Shown: positions 1-8,140, counted from the first letter of the stretch. The stretch is 64,000 nt of DNA from Rahnella rivi (GCF_019049655.1 NZ_JAFMOX010000046.1:1-64000); one strand, 5' to 3'. The notes: generated by a model not told the origin, from the sequence alone. A program made the numbers and translations.

Positions 1-987
1 ATGACGTACAACGGAACGGACGCTGGTAACAATGCCTCGGGCTGGTATGCCGCTGATCTTATGTACGGCGCAGGCGGTAACGACACGCTGCAGGGAGGGG
101 GCGGAAATGACGTGCTGAACGGCGGTGTGGGCAATGACTCACTTAATGGCAACAGCGGTGAGGACACCTACCAGTTTACTGCAGGCCACGGTAATGATTA
201 CGTGTATGACAACACCGGTGCGGGTGAACACGGCGATATCCTACGCTTTACCGGGGCTAACGCTGGTTCAGCGCTGTTCAGTCGCGATGGTCGCAGTCTG
301 GTTATAAAGGCCTACGGAAGCGATGACAGCGTGACGGTCAGTAACTACTTTGCTGGTACTGATCAACCCGGAGGGATTTACCGCCAGTTCAGCTTTGTCT
401 TCGACGATGCGACGCTGACGGAGTCGGATCTGGCGAGGTCGGGGATAACGTACAACGGAACGGACGTTGGTAATAATATTACTGGCTGGTACGGCGTCGA
501 CCTGATGAACGGTGGCGGCGGTAATGATACGCTGAGTGGCGGTTCCGGAGATGACATTCTGAACGGCGGCGCGGGTAATGACGTGCTGAACGGCGGAGCG
601 GGACAGGACACCTATCTGTTCGCTAACGGACACGGTAATGACAGGGTCACTGATTACGCAGGTAAGCTTGAAGGCAAAGATATTATTGAATTCAGCGATC
701 TCAATCTCACCGACCTGTGGTTCTCGAAAAGTAACAGTAATCTGCTTATTACCGAATCAGGATCTCAGGATTCCGTTGAAGTGATGAACTGGTATTCCAA
801 TGCTGACAGCCAAAATAAAATCATTCATACGCATGATGGCTATGAAATTGATGCAGCCCAGGTACAGCAGTTGGTTGAAGCGATGAGTACGTTTGCCGCA
901 ACGCATAGCGAACTATCAGCAGCAGATCAGCAAACAGGCTTTATGTACTCTGTCAGTGTTTCATCCTATCTCGAAGCCGCGAAATAA
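1..987 (+). CDS. C-terminal part of an RTX calcium-binding secreted protein (5' end outside window)
   Basis: The visible 328 residues contain nonapeptide RTX blocks of the GGxGNDxLx type (around residues 24-50 and 172-200), each followed by a beta-rich stretch of the haemolysin-type calcium-binding-related kind (GHGNDxV). Such blocks bind Ca2+ outside the cell and mark type I-secreted proteins, whose uncleaved secretion signal lies at the C-terminus. The sequence consists of two units of about 148 residues: NGTD-GNN-GWY at residue 4 recurs near residue 152. The ATG at base 1 aligns with an Ile codon inside the second unit, so it is an internal codon and the gene almost certainly starts upstream. 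No secretion genes are visible. The activity of the full protein cannot be told from this fragment. A terminator follows. Confidence 0.85.
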   Translation: MTYNGTDAGNNASGWYAADLMYGAGGNDTLQGGGGNDVLNGGVGNDSLNGNSGEDTYQFTAGHGNDYVYDNTGAGEHGDILRFTGANAGSALFSRDGRSLVIKAYGSDDSVTVSNYFAGTDQPGGIYRQFSFVFDDATLTESDLARSGITYNGTDVGNNITGWYGVDLMNGGGGNDTLSGGSGDDILNGGAGNDVLNGGAGQDTYLFANGHGNDRVTDYAGKLEGKDIIEFSDLNLTDLWFSKSNSNLLITESGSQDSVEVMNWYSNADSQNKIIHTHDGYEIDAAQVQQLVEAMSTFAATHSELSAADQQTGFMYSVSVSSYLEAAK

Positions 988-1005
988 TGTAGTGCGGTAA
1001 ATATC

Positions 1006-1040
1006 AAAAGCTCCTCTGTTTTCACGGAGGAGCTTTTTTA
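1006..1040 (+). terminator. Rho-independent terminator after the RTX gene
   Basis: An 8-bp stem AGCTCCTC/GAGGAGCT (1009-1016 and 1027-1034) is followed by a T run and sits 20 bp after the RTX stop codon. Confidence 0.85.
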
Positions 1041-1064
1041 TTTCTGACATCTCAGGATATTTAT

Positions 1065-1292
1065 TCAGAACACTTTGGAAGAAAAATCCGTTTTTACTTC
1101 GCTTTCAATATAGGTATTTAAACCCCATCCGGCGCGCGCTAATTCTTTCATCTTTTCAAGATGCTCGGGGCCGGGGTGACGGATATCGTAAAGATACACG
1201 TGATTATTTTTGAAACGGACTTTGATCGAGTTGGCATCTATCTGGAAGCTGACAACCTGTGAATCACCGCTTTTGTTGGCGTAATTTTCCAT
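1065..1292 (-). CDS. Small KTSC-like hypothetical protein
   Basis: This 75-aa protein has a central pattern (VSFQIDANSIKVRFKNNHVY, followed by an LYDI strand and a short helix) that resembles KTSC-type domains, small beta-rich modules seen alone or in phage and nucleic-acid contexts. The start is an ATG preceded by an AGGA-like ribosome site. It lies between the RTX gene and bla and points the same way as bla, 168 bp downstream of it. No enzymatic motif is visible. The family assignment is tentative and rests on the strand pattern only; the function is unknown. Confidence 0.55.
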   Translation of the reverse strand: MENYANKSGDSQVVSFQIDANSIKVRFKNNHVYLYDIRHPGPEHLEKMKELARAGWGLNTYIESEVKTDFSSKVF

Positions 1293-1460
1293 GCTGCATC
1301 CTGTTAGCTAAGCCTGATATCGGGCGACCTCATCTATTAACCACGTTCGGCCATTTGACACAGGGCGGAAGTTCACAGTTTGCGCAACGCACGGAAAACA
1401 AAGCTGAATACGGTAGCAGGAACACCGCTCATGACGTTCTCAGGCCATGAGCGGGGAAGA

Positions 1461-2348
1461 TTACAGGTTTTCCGTCACGATTTTGGCGGCCGCCGCCAGC
1501 ACATCTTTACGTGCTTTGGCATCCTGCTGCGGTTGGGTGAAATAGGTGACCAGAATGAGCGGCGCATGGTTATCAGGCCAGATCACCGCAATGTCATTGG
1601 TGGTGCCGTAATCGCCGCTGCCGGTCTTGTCGCCGACCTGCCACGTTGCCGGAAGTCCTGCGCGGATGCTGGCTGCGCCGGTGGTGTTACCTTTTAACCA
1701 TTCCACAAGCTGCGCGCGCTGCGGTTCAGCCAACGCATTGCCCAGCGTCAGTTTACGCAGACTTTCAGCCATCGCCAGCGGGGAGGTGGTATCACGTTTG
1801 TCGCCGGGGATCGCCGTGTTGAGGCTTGGCTCCGTACGGTCGAGGCGGAAAGTCTCATCGCCGAGGGAACGTGCAAACTGCGTCACTTTTGCCGGGCCGC
1901 CGAGCTGCGCGATAAGTTTATTCATCGCCACGTTGTCGCTGTACTGAATCGCCGCCGCACCCAGTTCACCCAGCGTCATGCCGGTATCGAGGTGCTTTTC
2001 AGTGATCGGGTTGTAGTTCACCAGATCGGACTTTTTGATATCCACGTGCTTATTCAGCAGGTTTTTATCCGTTTCGCTGGCTTTCAGAATCCCTGATGCT
2101 GCCATCACTTTGCTGGTGCTGCACATGGCGAAAAGCTCATCCGCGCGGTAAAGCGTCTGCGTGTTACTGGCCGTGTCGATCATCGCCACGCCTAATCGCC
2201 CGCCGGTGCTTTTTTCCAGTTCAGCGAGTTTTTGTTGCACGGCTTTTGCCTGTGCGGGCGTCTGAGCCCACAGCGGTGCACTGGAAAATAACAAAGGCAT
2301 CAGCGCCAAGGTGAGGCACGCTTTCTGACGAAATGTATTCATGAACAT
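1461..2348 (-). CDS. bla: Class A beta-lactamase, CTX-M/RAHN-like
   Basis: Periplasmic serine beta-lactamase that hydrolyses beta-lactam antibiotics. The visible Ambler class A motifs are STSK (Ser70-Lys73, preceded by the Cys69 typical of the CTX-M branch), SDN (130 loop), the omega-loop ExxLN with Glu166, and KTGSG (234-238). Ser237 in that last motif is characteristic of CTX-M-like enzymes. An N-terminal signal peptide ends in a PLWAQ-like cleavage region. I chose the ATG at 2348 (start MFMNTFRQ) because AAGGA lies about 7 bases before it; this gives 295 aa, the usual class A length. Upstream in-frame starts lack such a site. The gene is divergent from an AmpR-type regulator across 112 bp, an arrangement typical of inducible chromosomal class A genes in Enterobacterales. 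The closest relatives are probably RAHN or FONA enzymes, recalled from family knowledge and not checked. Confidence 0.93.
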   Translation of the reverse strand: MFMNTFRQKACLTLALMPLLFSSAPLWAQTPAQAKAVQQKLAELEKSTGGRLGVAMIDTASNTQTLYRADELFAMCSTSKVMAASGILKASETDKNLLNKHVDIKKSDLVNYNPITEKHLDTGMTLGELGAAAIQYSDNVAMNKLIAQLGGPAKVTQFARSLGDETFRLDRTEPSLNTAIPGDKRDTTSPLAMAESLRKLTLGNALAEPQRAQLVEWLKGNTTGAASIRAGLPATWQVGDKTGSGDYGTTNDIAVIWPDNHAPLILVTYFTQPQQDAKARKDVLAAAAKIVTENL

Positions 2349-2460
2349 AGAAATCCTTATCGGTGTTGGTGTTGAAGCCGGCAATATCCTTGTTTGGTGC
2401 AGGATTGACAAGCGAGAATAATTTCGCGCAGGATAAAGAAAAACTTATGGATAAGTCATT
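2349..2460. promoter_or_regulatory. Divergent bla/ampR promoter region
   Basis: This 112-bp region separates the outward-facing starts of bla and the LysR gene. LysR-type activators usually bind T-N11-A sites in such gaps. It holds a short palindrome, CTTATGGATAAG (2444-2455), just before the regulator start, where GGA may also serve as the ribosome site. The exact operator cannot be fixed by eye. Confidence 0.5.
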
Positions 2461-3339
2461 ATGCGGACCTCGCTGCCTCTCAATGCGTTGCGTGCTTTTG
2501 AAGCCTCGGCCAGACATCTCAACTTTACCCGTGCCGCACTTGAACTGAGCGTCACGCAGGCGGCGGTCAGCCAGCAGGTTCGTTTGCTGGAAGATCAGCT
2601 GGGCACGGCCTTGTTCAAACGGTTGCCACGCGGGCTGGAACTGACCGATGAAGCGCTGGTGTTATTGCCGGTGTTATCTGAAGCGTTCAGCCAGATTCAA
2701 ACCGTGCTCAAGCGCTTTGAGGGCGGGTATTTTCATGAAGTGCTGACTATCGCGGTGGTGGGTACCTTTGCCGTAGGCTGGTTATTGCCACGGCTGAAAG
2801 CCTTCCGGGAACAGCATCCTTTTATTGAACTCAAAATTCTGACCAACAATAACGTGGTTAATCTGGCGTCCGAAGGGCTGGATTACGCGATCCGTTTTGG
2901 AACCGGCAACTGGGCGGCGACGGAAAACCGGCTGTTGTTTGACGCGCCGCACACGGTGTTATGTTCTGCGGACATTGCCCGCAGACTTTCGACACCGGAT
3001 GCGCTGACCAAAGAAATACTATTGCGTTCGTACAGGCCGGACGAATGGGAACAATGGATGATCGCCGCCGGTCTTGACCCCTGGCGTGCTGCCGGGGCGG
3101 TGTTTGATTCTTCGCGGCTGATGGCCGAAGCGGCGATGCAGGGGGAAGGCGTGGCGCTGGTTCCCGTGTCGATGTTTACCCGCGAAATGGAGGCCGGATG
3201 TCTGGTTCGTCCGTTTGCCACTGAAATTACGCTTGGCAGTTACTGGCTGACCCGGCTTAAATCGAAACGCATGTCTGCCGCGATGCAGGTGTTCGAGGAA
3301 TGGCTGTTCAGCCAGCTGGTCGAAAGGTCTGAAGAATAA
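2461..3339 (+). CDS. ampR: AmpR-like LysR regulator of the beta-lactamase
   Basis: LysR-type transcription factor of 292 aa. The N-terminal winged helix-turn-helix begins LPLNALRAFEASARHLNFT and continues TQAAVSQQVRLLE, the hallmark of the AmpR/GcvA branch. The rest is a periplasmic-binding-protein-like effector domain. AmpR proteins sense muropeptides released during cell-wall turnover and activate the divergent beta-lactamase gene; that role is inferred here from family and position. The start ATG at 2461 keeps the full N-terminal helix. The gene ends in a hairpin shared with the convergent sulfonate operon. Confidence 0.88.
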   Translation: MRTSLPLNALRAFEASARHLNFTRAALELSVTQAAVSQQVRLLEDQLGTALFKRLPRGLELTDEALVLLPVLSEAFSQIQTVLKRFEGGYFHEVLTIAVVGTFAVGWLLPRLKAFREQHPFIELKILTNNNVVNLASEGLDYAIRFGTGNWAATENRLLFDAPHTVLCSADIARRLSTPDALTKEILLRSYRPDEWEQWMIAAGLDPWRAAGAVFDSSRLMAEAAMQGEGVALVPVSMFTREMEAGCLVRPFATEITLGSYWLTRLKSKRMSAAMQVFEEWLFSQLVERSEE

Positions 3340-3351
3340 GCGCGCAGTGCA

Positions 3352-3380
3352 GTGGGCACCGGCAAACTCCCGGTGCCCAC
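3352..3380. terminator. Bidirectional hairpin between convergent genes
   Basis: A perfect inverted repeat GTGGGCACCGG/CCGGTGCCCAC (3352-3362 and 3370-3380) lies between the ampR stop and the stop of the convergent binding-protein gene. It has no long T tract, so termination strength is uncertain. Confidence 0.55.
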
Positions 3381-3384
3381 AGCG

Positions 3385-4332
3385 CTAAAGGGATGGTTTC
3401 AGCAGGAAACTGTGATCAAAGGTGCCACTGACATTGAGCGCCACCGGCAGCAATCCCTGAGCATGATAAAAATCAGCGGTTTGCTGTTGCTGCGTCTCAG
3501 TTGCCGCATCGATCTGCTGCCAGTAGGACTTGCGGCGCTCAAAAGAGAGTTTCGCCGCATCCAGCGGGAAGCCGATAATCTTCGCCAGTTTTTCACTGTA
3601 CGCATCCAGATTTTTATACGCCCAGATCTGCGCATCGCTCAGCCGTTGCAGATAATCAGCAATCGCCTGGCGTTTACCCTGATCTTTCAGCGCCGTCTCC
3701 GTGGCGGCGAGGAAACTGTTCCCTGACCACAACCCCCGGCCATTAATCAGCACGCGCAGATGATCCTGCGTTTCGGCGAATGCCGTGTAAGGTTCCCACG
3801 TCGCCCAGACATCCACCGAACCTTGCGTCAGCGCGAGTTTGGCATCGCTGGGTGGCAGGAAGCGGAAGGTGACATCTTTGGCACTCAGCCCGGCAGAGGC
3901 CAGTGCTTTCAGCGCCACAAAATGGCCGATAGATCCCCGGTTGGTGGCGATACTTTTGCCTTTCAGATCGGCAGCCGTTTTGATCGGGCTGTCGGGTCTG
4001 ACCAGCAGCGCCGTGCCGTAAGCATCAGATTTATCCACCGCAATGGCTTTCACCTGCGCACCCGCCGCTTCGGCAAACAGCAGAGGCGCATCGCCGATAA
4101 TCCCGACATCCACGGCCTGCGCGTTGAGCGCTTCTGCCAGCGGAGCCGCAGCCGGGAACTCCGACCATTCAATTTTGTAGGGCAGATTATCCAGTTTGCC
4201 CGCCGCTTCCAGCTGGGCACGCATATTCCCTTTCTGATCGGCCACGCGCAGGGTGACGGAGTCGGCGAATGACGCAGACGTGCTGGTGATAAGAGACACC
4301 ATCAACAGCAGATTTTTTACAGTTACTCGCAT
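3385..4332 (-). CDS. Aliphatic sulfonate/taurine-type ABC transporter substrate-binding protein
   Basis: A 315-aa periplasmic binding protein of the SsuA/TauA family. It has a signal peptide (about residues 1-23, ending in SFADS) and the family's NMT1/OpuAC-like fold, with a DVGIIGDAPLLFAEAAG segment in the ligand region, GSIGHFVALKAL, and VDVWATWEPYT. It would deliver an organosulfonate to an inner-membrane ABC transporter as a sulfur source. It lies 9 bp downstream of a flavin monooxygenase gene and is surely co-transcribed with it. No permease or ATPase gene is present here, so the transporter must be completed by genes elsewhere. Substrate identity is not readable. Confidence 0.85.
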   Translation of the reverse strand: MRVTVKNLLLMVSLITSTSASFADSVTLRVADQKGNMRAQLEAAGKLDNLPYKIEWSEFPAAAPLAEALNAQAVDVGIIGDAPLLFAEAAGAQVKAIAVDKSDAYGTALLVRPDSPIKTAADLKGKSIATNRGSIGHFVALKALASAGLSAKDVTFRFLPPSDAKLALTQGSVDVWATWEPYTAFAETQDHLRVLINGRGLWSGNSFLAATETALKDQGKRQAIADYLQRLSDAQIWAYKNLDAYSEKLAKIIGFPLDAAKLSFERRKSYWQQIDAATETQQQQTADFYHAQGLLPVALNVSGTFDHSFLLKPSL

Positions 4333-4341
4333 TGCAATTCC

Positions 4342-5439
4342 TCAGACCAGGCTGGCACGGGCAGGGTGGTGAGCGGCCTGACGTGCAGCGATTTTCTGCT
4401 TCGTCAGCGGGATCAGGGATTTGCCGTATTCAACGGCATCATTGAGCGGGTCAAAACCGCGGATCAGGAAAGTGGTGATGCCCAGGTCATAATATTTCAG
4501 CAGCGCGTCAGACACCTGTTCAGGCGTACCGACCAGCGCAGTAGAGTTCGATCCCCCGCCGATGAGCCCGGCAATACCGGTCCACAGGCAGCTGTCGAGA
4601 CGATCGCCTTGCGCCACGGCATTCAGTAACCGCTGAGCCCCGACGCTCTGTGGTTTTGCTGCCAGAGTCTGGCCGCTGGTAGCACGTTGTGCAGTGGCTT
4701 TCGCCAGGATCTCGTCGGCCTTTGCCCAGGCTTCTTCTTCCGTTTTACCGAGGATCGGGCGGAATGAGATGCTGAAGTCGATGTCACGCTGATGCTGTGC
4801 GGCCGAGGCCTTCACCGCGGCCACGGTTTCTGCCGCGCTTGCCAGCGGTTCGCCCCACAGCGCGAAGACATCGGCATGTTTACCGGCAACACGGATGGCA
4901 TCTTCAGACGACCCACCGAAGAACACAGGCAACCGTTGCTGAGAGGGTCTGATGGCTGAGAAGGCTTTCTCCGCCTGATAAAACTCGCCCTGATGGTCGA
5001 AATTTTTTTCCGAGTACCAGCTTTTTTTCAGAACATCAATGTATTCATCCGTGCGCTGATAGCGGCCTGACTTTGGCACGAAATCTCCGTCGCGACGCTG
5101 TTCTGCATCGCTGCCGCCGCTGATGATATGCACTGCCACGCGGCCATCCAGCAAGTGATCGAGCGTGGCGAGTTTACGTGCCGCCAGCGTCGGGGCAACA
5201 AAGCCGGGGCGATGGGCCAGCAGGAAATGAATACGGGACGTGTTTGCGCCAGCATGCGCGGTGACCAGAAAGGCATCCGGCTGGTCGGAGGCATAGGCCA
5301 CCAGAATGCGGTCGAAACCGGCGTTTTCGTGGGCTTTGGCGAAATCGGCGATGTATTTTTTATCAAAAATCGGGCCAGTTGGCGGAATGATTTCAGACGC
5401 CAGTCGATGGCCGATCATACCAATAAATTGCACGCTCAT
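4342..5439 (-). CDS. LLM-class FMN-dependent monooxygenase, alkanesulfonate type
   Basis: A 365-aa member of the luciferase-like (bacterial luciferase/SsuD) family. Family features visible are the N-terminal TIM-barrel strands, SRIHFLLAHRPGFVAPTLAARKLATLD, the phosphate-binding HIISGG-DAE region, and PVFFGGSSEDAIRVAGKHADVFALWGEP near residue 180. SsuD-type enzymes use FMNH2 and O2 to split sulfonates into an aldehyde and sulfite. The sequence diverges from E. coli SsuD at the N-terminus (MSVQFIGMIGH), so the substrate may differ. It is the first gene of a two-gene operon with the binding protein. No FMN reductase gene is adjacent. A 28-nt box shared with the cysteine dioxygenase promoter lies 86 bp before the start. 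Confidence 0.87.
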   Translation of the reverse strand: MSVQFIGMIGHRLASEIIPPTGPIFDKKYIADFAKAHENAGFDRILVAYASDQPDAFLVTAHAGANTSRIHFLLAHRPGFVAPTLAARKLATLDHLLDGRVAVHIISGGSDAEQRRDGDFVPKSGRYQRTDEYIDVLKKSWYSEKNFDHQGEFYQAEKAFSAIRPSQQRLPVFFGGSSEDAIRVAGKHADVFALWGEPLASAAETVAAVKASAAQHQRDIDFSISFRPILGKTEEEAWAKADEILAKATAQRATSGQTLAAKPQSVGAQRLLNAVAQGDRLDSCLWTGIAGLIGGGSNSTALVGTPEQVSDALLKYYDLGITTFLIRGFDPLNDAVEYGKSLIPLTKQKIAARQAAHHPARASLV

Positions 5440-5525
5440 GAGCTGTCACTCCTCAGGTCAGAGGCCAGCGAACCAAGACTGCGCTGGCAGGAGTTATCAC
5501 CATAAACGGGTTTTTACTATGTTAG

Positions 5526-5553
5526 AAATTCATTATGTGGATAAGTTAATATG
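5526..5553 (-). promoter_or_regulatory. Conserved 28-nt box upstream of the sulfonate operon
   Basis: Read toward the monooxygenase gene, this 28-nt segment matches the one at 7451-7478 (upstream of cysteine dioxygenase) at 25 of 28 positions. Both have the same orientation relative to their downstream gene. The core is CTTATCCA followed by AATGAATTT. It is a candidate operator of a sulfur regulator (CysB, Cbl or the LysR gene lying between the two copies). Confidence 0.55.
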
Positions 5554-5651
5554 AAAAATGCGCATTAAGGTTGGGGCGGTGGGTTGCCACCCACACGGGT
5601 CCTGCGAATGCGTTTTAACGTCAAGACCTTGGGCTCGCCGCCCAAACGGGC

Positions 5652-5683
5652 CTTAAGGGGGGCTTATCGCCGCCCCCCTTAAG
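5652..5683. repeat. GC-rich hairpin in left arm of repeat copy 1
   Basis: Perfect 11-bp inverted repeat CTTAAGGGGGG/CCCCCCTTAAG with a 10-nt loop. The same hairpin is found at 10242-10273 in repeat copy 2. Confidence 0.85.
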
Positions 5684-5903
5684 AATCCCGGGCTCTTTTA
5701 CAACGCGCTGCCGCTGGCAGGCTATATTCCAGCGGCTCCGGCTATTGCCGCAAACGCCGCCGCTGCGCGGTCCTCTCATTTCAGGTTCGGACCCGCTCGG
5801 AAAACACCCTCGCGGTTTCTCACCGTTCATTCGACGTCGTTTTGAGCGCGGCCAGAGGCTTTTTAAAGCGCAACCTCACCCTTTTTGACTCTATAAATCA
5901 AAA

Positions 5904-6068
5904 AATTAAGTCTCAATAATCTTTTGAATGACATAGTCATTGGCCGCACTCAAAAATCACGCTGGAGGGAGAGGCACCGTTTTCGACTTTTTAATTCAAA
6001 ACTTAAGTCTTAATGATCTTTTGAATGACATAGCCATTGGCCGCACTCAAAAATCACGCTGGAGGGAG
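5904..6068. repeat. 97-bp tandem duplication within repeat copy 1
   Basis: A segment containing TCTTTTGAATGACATAG, then CATTGGCCGCACTCAAAAAT and ACGCTGGAGGGAG occurs at 5904-5971 and again at 6001-6068, offset by 97 bp, with only a few mismatches. Copy 2 of the composite repeat lacks the duplication. Confidence 0.8.
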
Positions 6069-6208
6069 TGGTGGAAAACCGCGCATGTTTTTGCGCGGGT
6101 TGTAACCCGACCGGAGGGCACCGCGGAGCGGCGGGATTTTGCGGCAATAGCCGGAGCACCTGGAACATAGCCCGCGAGCGGCAGCGCGCAGTTAAAAAAC
6201 GCAGGATT

Positions 6209-6236
6209 CCAAAGGGTTTCGTTTAAAACCCTTTGG
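6209..6236. repeat. Hairpin in right arm of repeat copy 1
   Basis: Perfect 11-bp stem CCAAAGGGTTT/AAACCCTTTGG, repeated identically at 10716-10743 in copy 2. Confidence 0.8.
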
Positions 6237-6438
6237 GCCCGTTTGGGCGGCGAGCCCAAGGTCTTGACCTTAAGGCCGGTGTGGGTGGCAACCCACGGTG
6301 TTGACCTTAAGGCCGGTGTGGGTGGCAACCCACGGTTTTGACGTTAAAATGCTTTCGCAGAACCCTTAGGCCAGTGTGGGTGGCAACCCACGGTCTTAAC
6401 GTTAAAACGCATCCGCGGAATCCCTCGCCCACGAGAAT

Positions 6439-7350
6439 CTAATACTCTATCCCCGTCTGAACCGGTAAATCCAGGCCGTGCGCGATGGCGGCGGCGAAGG
6501 CATCAATGGCGGGGATCTGGCTGGCAGGGACATTGGGATAGACCAGCCATAACTGGCTTCGCGGGGCGAAATCTTTCAGGGCATACAGCGCCAGCTCAGG
6601 GCGCAGGGGGTGATGTTCCACCAGTGCGCGCGGCATCAGGCCGAGGCCGCGGCCTTCGGCGATGAGGGAGAGTTGCAGCGTGACGCCAAAGGCTTCGAGA
6701 TTGATCAACAGTGGCAAACCCTGTTCGATTAATGCCCGTTGCAGCGCCGCGCGAAAACCACAGCCTTCCGGATTGAGGATCCACCCGTGCTGATAACACT
6801 CCTCCAGCCGCTGCGGCAACGCTGCCGTGGCTTTCGGTCCGACCACCACCAGATCTACGGCGCCGAGAGGCTGATTCTCAATGCCTGCCGGAAATTGTTT
6901 ACTGGCGGGAAACAGCACCACCGCCGCCTCAAGCTCCTGACGCTGTACGCGCAGCAATAATTCTTCGCCCCAGCCGCTGGATAACCGCGGTTGAATTTCC
7001 GGAAACTGGCTGGAAAGCATCTTAAGCGCGGGCAGCAGGCTGCTTTCGCTCAGGCTTTGCGGAACCGCCAGACGCAGCAGGCCGGACGGCGGGCTGTCGG
7101 CAGCCACCAGATCGCTGAGCGCATCCACTTCGCGCAAAATATGGCGGCATTGCTGATAAACACGTTTACCCATCAGCGTCGGTTTCAGCGGTTTGGTTTG
7201 CCGGTTCAGCAACGGGATGCCCAGTGATTCTTCGAAATTCTGTACGCGGCGGGTAATGGCCGGTTGCGTGAGCCCCAGCTCATCGGCGGCCAGACGCGTC
7301 GATTGCAGGCGAATGACCGCAACAAACGCGGTTAAATCTTCAATTTTCAT
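6439..7350 (-). CDS. LysR-family regulator, divergent from cysteine dioxygenase
   Basis: A 303-aa LysR-type regulator. The N-terminal helix-turn-helix is MKIEDLTAFVAVIRLQSTRLAADELGLTQPAITRRVQ, with the usual effector-binding domain after residue 90. It starts 184 bp from the divergent cysteine dioxygenase operon and is the natural candidate regulator of it. A 28-nt box in this gap (7451-7478) recurs before the sulfonate operon on the other side of the repeat, so the same protein might control both. The effector is unknown. The 3' end directly abuts the composite repeat. Confidence 0.85.
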   Translation of the reverse strand: MKIEDLTAFVAVIRLQSTRLAADELGLTQPAITRRVQNFEESLGIPLLNRQTKPLKPTLMGKRVYQQCRHILREVDALSDLVAADSPPSGLLRLAVPQSLSESSLLPALKMLSSQFPEIQPRLSSGWGEELLLRVQRQELEAAVVLFPASKQFPAGIENQPLGAVDLVVVGPKATAALPQRLEECYQHGWILNPEGCGFRAALQRALIEQGLPLLINLEAFGVTLQLSLIAEGRGLGLMPRALVEHHPLRPELALYALKDFAPRSQLWLVYPNVPASQIPAIDAFAAAIAHGLDLPVQTGIEY

Positions 7351-7450
7351 GGCATCCGGTATCCGTCAGAGAATCAACATCAGTTCGCGCAGCATAAAAC
7401 AATTTGAAGTAGGACGCTGGATCGCACCGCACATTTTTATGTGTTAAATG

Positions 7451-7478
7451 CATATTAGCTTATCCATAAAATGAATTT
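7451..7478 (+). promoter_or_regulatory. Conserved 28-nt box upstream of cysteine dioxygenase
   Basis: Matches 5526-5553 (reverse complement) at 25 of 28 positions. It begins with CATATTAGCTTATCCA and ends 56 bp before the dioxygenase start codon. It also lies 100 bp from the start of the divergent LysR gene. Confidence 0.55.
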
Positions 7479-7534
7479 TGGTTGAGTTTGACCAGTGCTA
7501 GCCTGTCCTGAATGTTGATCAAAAGGGGAAGGCG

Positions 7535-8140
7535 ATGACCGCTTTACATACCGCGCCACTGCGCCAGTTTCTGGCCGACTTCACGCGGCTGATTCAGGAA
7601 CCGCATGGTCAGACCGAGGTACTGGCGCAGGGCAGCACACTGCTGGCGACACTGATCGGCCAGGATAACTGGCTGCCGGAAGCCTTTGCTGAGCCACATG
7701 CCGAACACTATCAGCAATATTTGCTGTATGCCGATCCGCTGTCGCGATTTTCCGTGGTCAGTTTTGTCTGGGGACCAGGGCAAACCACGCCGGTGCATGA
7801 CCACCGCGTCTGGGGGCTGATCGGGATGCTGCGCGGGGGAGAAACCAGCCAGAATTATGTGCGCCACCGCGACGGCACCCTGCAACCCGAAGGACCCGCC
7901 GTGACACTGCATCCGGGCGATGTAGAGACAATCGCGCCGGATGTGCTGGATATTCATCAGGTCAGCAATCTTTACGCCGATCGCGTTTCGGTCAGTATTC
8001 ACGTTTATGGCGGCAATATCGGCGCAGTGTCACGGGCGGTTTACTTGCCCGACGGCAGCGAGAAAACCTTTATTTCCGGCTATTCCAACTCACTCCTGCC
8101 CAATGTCTGGGATCTGTCAAAAGAGAATCCGTATGTCTGA
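7535..8140 (+). CDS. Cysteine (thiol) dioxygenase family protein
   Basis: A 201-aa cupin of the type I cysteine dioxygenase/3-mercaptopropionate dioxygenase family. These are mononuclear non-haem Fe(II) enzymes that oxidise a thiol (cysteine or 3-mercaptopropionate) to its sulfinate with O2. The first cupin motif gives two iron ligands in PVHDHRVWGLIGML (about residues 88-101). The second, DVLDIHQVSN near residue 142, supplies the third His. The bacterial pattern lacks the Cys of the mammalian Cys-Tyr cofactor. Its stop codon overlaps the start of the rhodanese gene by 8 bases, so the two are translationally linked. Substrate choice between cysteine and mercaptopropionate cannot be settled by reading. 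Confidence 0.88.
   Translation: MTALHTAPLRQFLADFTRLIQEPHGQTEVLAQGSTLLATLIGQDNWLPEAFAEPHAEHYQQYLLYADPLSRFSVVSFVWGPGQTTPVHDHRVWGLIGMLRGGETSQNYVRHRDGTLQPEGPAVTLHPGDVETIAPDVLDIHQVSNLYADRVSVSIHVYGGNIGAVSRAVYLPDGSEKTFISGYSNSLLPNVWDLSKENPYV

Larger units (their letters stand above)
5576..6418. repeat. Composite intergenic repeat, copy 1 (two inverted arms)
   Basis: About 840 bp of non-coding DNA built from two related arms facing each other. The outer left end (GGGTTGCCACCCACAC, then TTTTAACGTCAAGACCTTGG) is the reverse complement of motifs at the right end (GTGGGTGGCAACCCACGG, present three times between 6278 and 6393). The inner parts of both arms share GCTCCGGCTATTGCCGCAAA or its complement in a more diverged form. 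The left arm carries the hairpin at 5652-5683 and the right arm the hairpin at 6209-6236. A second copy with the same arm order lies at about 10141-10880. The ORFs inside it overlap on both strands and look spurious. Confidence 0.85.

Noticed and set aside
5621..6328. Open frames of 60-93 codons inside repeat copy 1 and the 95-109-codon frames at 10085-10436 in copy 2
   Set aside because: They overlap each other on opposite strands, follow the repeat structure and lack ribosome sites. They are by-products of GC-rich repeats.
7941..8132. Longer N-terminus for the four-domain rhodanese
   Set aside because: The extra 64 codons lie wholly inside the dioxygenase gene in another frame; the ATG at 8133 fits the overlap and the domain start.
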